Source: Candidatus Corynebacterium faecigallinarum
Lineage (GTDB): Bacteria; Actinomycetota; Actinomycetes; Mycobacteriales; Mycobacteriaceae
Reading direction: 5' to 3'
DNA length: 64,000 nucleotides
Assembly: GCA_019120175.1 (NCBI GenBank)
Contig: DWVP01000024.1
Location: 186,001-250,000, forward strand
Position 1 is the stretch's first letter. The number at the start of each line of letters is the position of its first letter. This document shows positions 60,736 through 64,000 of the stretch, in pieces. The position numbers and the translations under genes were made by a program. Under the pieces are notes generated by a model, which saw nothing but the letters and a program-made list of their open reading frames with translations, searched no databases and had not been told where the DNA came from.

Positions 60736-63543
60736 CTATGCCTTCGTCGGGTCGGTGAGGTTGAACTCTTCGGCGATGGCGCGCACGTCGTTCCAGGAGT
60801 ACTGGTGGGCGCGGGCCAGGGCGGAGAGCACGGCCACCACGATCGACTCGGCATCGGAATTGAAGTAGCGCCGGGCCGCTGCGCGGGTGTCGGAGAACCC
60901 GAAACCGTCGGTGCCCAGGGTGGTGTACTCGCCTGGGACGTAGGCCCGGATCTGTTCCGGCAGGTCGGTGGCAAAGTCGGAGACGCCGATGAACGGGCCG
61001 GAGGCGTCGTCCAGCAGGTGGGTCACGAAGGGCTTCGGGATCACTCCGTCGGGGTGGCGCAGCTCCTCCTTGGCCTGGGCAGCGCCCTCGCGGGCCAGCT
61101 CGGTCCAGGAGGTCACCGAGTACAGCGCAGCGCGCACACCGAAACGGTCCTGCAGCATCTCCTTGGCGCGGATGGCCTCGGTGACACCGACACCGGAGGC
61201 CAGGATATTCGCCTCGAGCTCGGACTCCGGGGCGTCACCGACGTCACCTGCGGAGTTCTCGCCGGTGCCGATCAGCTTGTCGGCGGGGGAGTACAGGTAG
61301 ATGCCCTTGAGCAGGCCCTCGACATCCATGTCGTCCGGGGCGGCCGGCTGGTGCACCGGCTCGTTGTAGACGGTCATGTAGTAGATGACGTTCTCGCCGG
61401 GGCTGTTCTCGCCGCCGGAGCCTTCGCCGTACATGCGCTGGATTCCGTCGCGCATGATGTAGGCGATCTCGTAGGCGAAGGCGGGGTCCCAGGAGACCAC
61501 GGCCGGGTTGGTCGACGCCAGCACGGGGGAGTGCCCGTCCATGTGCTGCAGACCTTCACCGGTCAGGGTGGTGCGTCCGGCGGTCGCGCCGATGAGGAAA
61601 CCGCGGGCCATCTGGTCGGCGGCGGCCCAGATGCCGTCGCCGGTGCGCTGGAAGCCGAACATCGAGTAGAAGATGTACAGCGGGATCATCGGCTCGCCGT
61701 GGGTGGCGTAGGACGTTCCGGCGGCGGTGAAGGATGCCACTGCACCGGCCTCGTTGATGCCTTCGTGCAGGATATGGCCCTGCTCGGACTCCTTGTAGGA
61801 CAGCATCAGGTCGGCGTCGACCGGGGTGTAGTTCTGACCGTGGTTGTTGTAGATCTTCAGGGTCGGGAACCAGGCGTCCAGACCGAAAGTGCGGGCCTCG
61901 TCCGGGATGATCGGGACAAGGCGCTTCTTGATCTCCGAGTCGCGCATCAGGTCCTTGAGGGCACGGACCAGGGCCATCGTGGTGGCGACTTCCTGGGATC
62001 CGGATCCCTTGAGCACGCTGCGCATCGAGCCCTTGACCGCGGGCACGGCCAGGGGGGTGTAGCCGTGGCGGCGCTCCGGCAACGGCCCGCCGAGGTCCTT
62101 ACGTCGCTCCAGCATGTAGCGCACCTCGGGGGACTCCGGGCCCGGGTTGTAGTAGGGAGGCAGGTAGGGGTCCTTCTCGAGCTCCTCGTCGGAGATCGGG
62201 ATCTCCTGCTTGTCGCGGAACTGCTTGAGGTCCTCCAGGGCCAGCTTCTTCATCTGGTGGGTGGCGTTGCGGCCCTCGAAGTTGTGGCCCAGGCCGTAGC
62301 CCTTGATGGTGTGGGCCAGGATGACGGTCGGCTGGTCCTTGGTGTCCAGCGCCCGCTGGTAGGCGGCGAAGATCTTGCGGTAGTCGTGGCCACCGCGGCG
62401 CAGGGCGAAGATCTCCTCGTCGGTCATGTCCTCGACCAGCTTGGCGGTTTCCGGGCTGCGCTCGAAGAAGAACTTGCGCACGTAGGCGCCGTCCTTGGCC
62501 TTGAACGTCTGGTAGTCACCGTCGACGGTGGAGTTCATCACATCCACCAGGGCGCCGTCCTTGTCCTTGGCGAGCAGATCGTCCCACTCGCGGGCCCAGA
62601 CGACCTTGATCACGTTCCAGCCCGCACCCCGGAAGAAGCTCTCCAGCTCCTGGATGATCTTGGTGTTGCCGCGGACCGGGCCGTCGAGACGCTGCAGGTT
62701 GCAGTTGATGACGAAGGTCAGGTTGTCGAGGTTGTAGAGGGCGGCCTGTTGGATCAGCCCGCGGGACTCCGGCTCGTCCATCTCACCGTCGCCGAGGAAC
62801 GCCCAGGTGTGCTGCTGGGAGGTGTCCTTGAGGCCGCGGTCGTGCAGGTAACGGTCGAACCGGGCCTGGTAGATCGCGTTCATCGGGCCCAGACCCATCG
62901 ACACCGTCGGGAACTCCCAGAAGTCGGGCATGCCGTGGGGGTGCGGGTAGGACGGCATGCCGTGCTCCGGCTTCGACTTCTCCTGACGGAAGGCGTCCAT
63001 CTGCTCCTCGCTGAGGCGCCCCTCGAGGAAGGCGCGGGCGTACATGCCGGGGGAGGCGTGGCCCTGGAAGAAGATGTGGTCGCCACCGCCGGGGTGGTCC
63101 TTGCCACGGAAGAAGTGGTTGAAGCCGACTTCGTAGAGTGCGGCGGCCGAGGCGTAGGTGGAGATGTGACCACCGACGCCGATCTCGGGCCGCTGGGCGC
63201 GGTGCACCATCACCGCGGCATTCCAGCGGATCCACCGCCGGTAGCGCTTCTCCATCGCCTCGTCGCCGGGGAACTCCGGTTCCATGGTGGTGGGGATGGT
63301 GTTGACGTAGTCGGTCGACAGCAGCGGGGGCAGGGCCACCCGCTGGGCCGAGGCGCGTTCCAGCAGACGAAGCATCAGGTATCGGGCACGGTCGGGGCCG
63401 GCGTCACTGAGCAGGCCATCCAGGGAGTCCATCCACTCCTGGGTCTCGTCGGGGTCGGAGTCCCTGAGATAGGACGCCACGCCGTCGCGGATGTTCCTGA
63501 AGTTGCTGTCGGAGCGTCCGCTTCCTGATGGTGTTGTCGTCAT
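60736..63543 (-). CDS. aceE: AceE, pyruvate dehydrogenase E1 (homodimeric, 935 aa)
   Basis: Thiamine-diphosphate E1 component that decarboxylates pyruvate and acetylates E2. [40 protein letters not shown] and [15 protein letters not shown] (the GDG...N ThDP/Mg motif) are typical of the E. coli-type homodimeric enzyme. The later transketolase-like half has [38 protein letters not shown] and [12 protein letters not shown]. Length matches the actinobacterial AceE (about 920). The ATG at 63543 follows AGGAGGA. E2 and E3 genes are not in the window, as in other corynebacteria where aceE stands alone. Confidence 0.95.
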   Translation of the reverse strand: MTTTPSGSGRSDSNFRNIRDGVASYLRDSDPDETQEWMDSLDGLLSDAGPDRARYLMLRLLERASAQRVALPPLLSTDYVNTIPTTMEPEFPGDEAMEKRYRRWIRWNAAVMVHRAQRPEIGVGGHISTYASAAALYEVGFNHFFRGKDHPGGGDHIFFQGHASPGMYARAFLEGRLSEEQMDAFRQEKSKPEHGMPSYPHPHGMPDFWEFPTVSMGLGPMNAIYQARFDRYLHDRGLKDTSQQHTWAFLGDGEMDEPESRGLIQQAALYNLDNLTFVINCNLQRLDGPVRGNTKIIQELESFFRGAGWNVIKVVWAREWDDLLAKDKDGALVDVMNSTVDGDYQTFKAKDGAYVRKFFFERSPETAKLVEDMTDEEIFALRRGGHDYRKIFAAYQRALDTKDQPTVILAHTIKGYGLGHNFEGRNATHQMKKLALEDLKQFRDKQEIPISDEELEKDPYLPPYYNPGPESPEVRYMLERRKDLGGPLPERRHGYTPLAVPAVKGSMRSVLKGSGSQEVATTMALVRALKDLMRDSEIKKRLVPIIPDEARTFGLDAWFPTLKIYNNHGQNYTPVDADLMLSYKESEQGHILHEGINEAGAVASFTAAGTSYATHGEPMIPLYIFYSMFGFQRTGDGIWAAADQMARGFLIGATAGRTTLTGEGLQHMDGHSPVLASTNPAVVSWDPAFAYEIAYIMRDGIQRMYGEGSGGENSPGENVIYYMTVYNEPVHQPAAPDDMDVEGLLKGIYLYSPADKLIGTGENSAGDVGDAPESELEANILASGVGVTEAIRAKEMLQDRFGVRAALYSVTSWTELAREGAAQAKEELRHPDGVIPKPFVTHLLDDASGPFIGVSDFATDLPEQIRAYVPGEYTTLGTDGFGFSDTRAAARRYFNSDAESIVVAVLSALARAHQYSWNDVRAIAEEFNLTDPTKA

Positions 63544-63828
63544 GAAATTTCCTCCTGGGTGTGGAAAGGACCGGTGCCACGGTGGGAATGTGTGGTTCCG
63601 TGGCGGGAATTCGGTACCTGTCAGCACCCGATGTTACGGAAGTCCGGAACATGAAATGTTTCGGCGATCACACCAAAAACGGTGGAAGTCTGGTCAACAT
63701 CCGGTCCGTCACCTACTATTCACAAGTGATCGGTATGTGAATCTGCAGGTGGCACACGACGTGAGTCGCCAGTGGACCAGCGCAGCCGGACGGTTGGATG
63801 TCCAAGGTGACGGGCCAGCTGGAGAAAA
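63544..63828. other. Divergent promoter region of aceE and the DUF3052 gene
   Basis: About 350 bases without a protein gene. Near aceE it is A/T-richer (ACATGAAATGTTTCGGCG, then ACACCAAAAACGG). TTCACA (63719-63724) and TGTGAA (63736-63741) form a spaced inverted repeat reminiscent of but not equal to a GlxR site. Open frames crossing it have poor codon bias. Confidence 0.5.
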
Positions 63829-63847
63829 TCACCCTAGATAAGGGTGA
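63829..63847. promoter_or_regulatory. Palindrome overlapping a likely -10 before the DUF3052 gene
   Basis: TCACCCT (63829-63835) and AGGGTGA (63841-63847) form 7-base perfect arms around AGATA, overlapping a TAGATA -10-like hexamer (63835-63840). The regulator is unknown; an operator at the promoter of the last gene is likely. Confidence 0.45.
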
Positions 63848-63897
63848 AATTAGTAATGACGACAGATTTAATTCGACGAAAGGTCAGGGAACCGCAA

Positions 63898-64000
63898 GTG
63901 GGAGACGCCTCCGGCGCAGCAGTGCACGAACAACAGGAATGGGTCAGCCTCATGGAGGTCACGGCTGACCAGGTCGTGCAGGAGCTTGGTTGGGACGAGG
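63898..64000 (+). CDS. DUF3052-family protein, N-terminal part (runs off the window)
   Basis: Frame from a GTG at 63898 to the window edge, with EVTADQVVQELGWDE, the opening of the DUF3052 family (unknown function, widespread in actinobacteria next to aceE). An in-frame ATG at 63856 would add 14 codons, but those codons are A/T-rich at third positions, so I do not use it. An internal ATG at 63952 just before the conserved block is also possible. The gene diverges from aceE. It is possibly related in plan to the protein at 31856-32251. Confidence 0.75.
   Translation, partial: MGDASGAAVHEQQEWVSLMEVTADQVVQELGWDE

Noticed and set aside
63719..63741. A GlxR (cAMP-receptor type) binding site upstream of aceE
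   Set aside because: TTCACA and TGTGAA are separated by 11 bases in the wrong order relative to the TGTGA-N6-TCACA consensus.
1..64000. Prophage, insertion sequence, integron or CRISPR array
   Set aside because: No transposase, integrase, phage structural gene, terminal inverted repeat or regularly spaced repeat was found.

Overview
The window reads as a chromosome segment of a high-GC Corynebacterium or a very close relative. Supporting this are dense genes with strongly GC-biased third positions, frequent GTG and TTG starts, a homodimeric-type AceE, a mycothiol-dependent aldehyde dehydrogenase (mycothiol is an actinobacterial thiol), a 6C-type small RNA beside glyS, and the core order hemW-hrcA-dnaJ-rsmE-phoH-ybeY-corC-era-recO-uppS-zur-glyS followed by dgt-RNase-dnaG-aceE. 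The species cannot be decided from sequence reading alone. I see no prophage, insertion sequence, CRISPR array or rRNA.

Layout. 1-9.7 kb is accessory metabolism: a 3-hydroxyacyl-CoA dehydrogenase, the scar of a deleted citrate transporter/two-component locus, an MDR oxidoreductase, a CoA transferase, two small lipoproteins (one interrupted by an amber codon), a GNAT acetyltransferase, a phosphoesterase, a D-2-hydroxyacid dehydrogenase and a secreted trypsin-like protease. 9.7-11.6 kb is a decayed patch: a flavodoxin-like remnant, a possible 47-codon peptide gene with a structured leader and its own terminator, and a ruined MFS exporter still preceded by a MerR-type promoter and MerR gene. 12-27.5 kb carries a BCCT transporter, a second hydroxyacyl-CoA dehydrogenase, a CsbD-like stress protein, an ABC exporter, a PatB-type C-S lyase, a TetR gene with a broken carboxylesterase, an MpaB-like oxygenase, an M3 oligopeptidase and a long-chain acyl-CoA ligase.

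27.5-42.7 kb is conserved housekeeping, nearly all on the plus strand with overlapping or tightly spaced genes: heme insertion (hemW), heat-shock control (hrcA, dnaJ), ribosome maturation and RNA processing (rsmE, phoH, ybeY, era), recombination (recO), cell-wall lipid carrier synthesis (uppS), metal handling (VIT1-like transporter, zur), the 6C RNA and glyS. 42.8-54.7 kb has a TPM-domain membrane protein, a DUF218 protein, dgt, an exported guanyl-type RNase, a cholesterol-oxidase-like GMC enzyme, dnaG lacking most of the usual zinc ligands, and mscR plus its metallo-beta-lactamase-fold partner.

54.7-64 kb has csoR with an operator lying inside the hairpin that terminates the preceding operon, a two-component system whose kinase appears frameshifted, a bile-acid-type sodium symporter, two tRNAs, a serine hydrolase/acyl carrier protein pair, aceE, and the start of a DUF3052-type gene. 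A theme of the window is gene decay: seven loci are truncated, frameshifted or carry an in-frame TAG.
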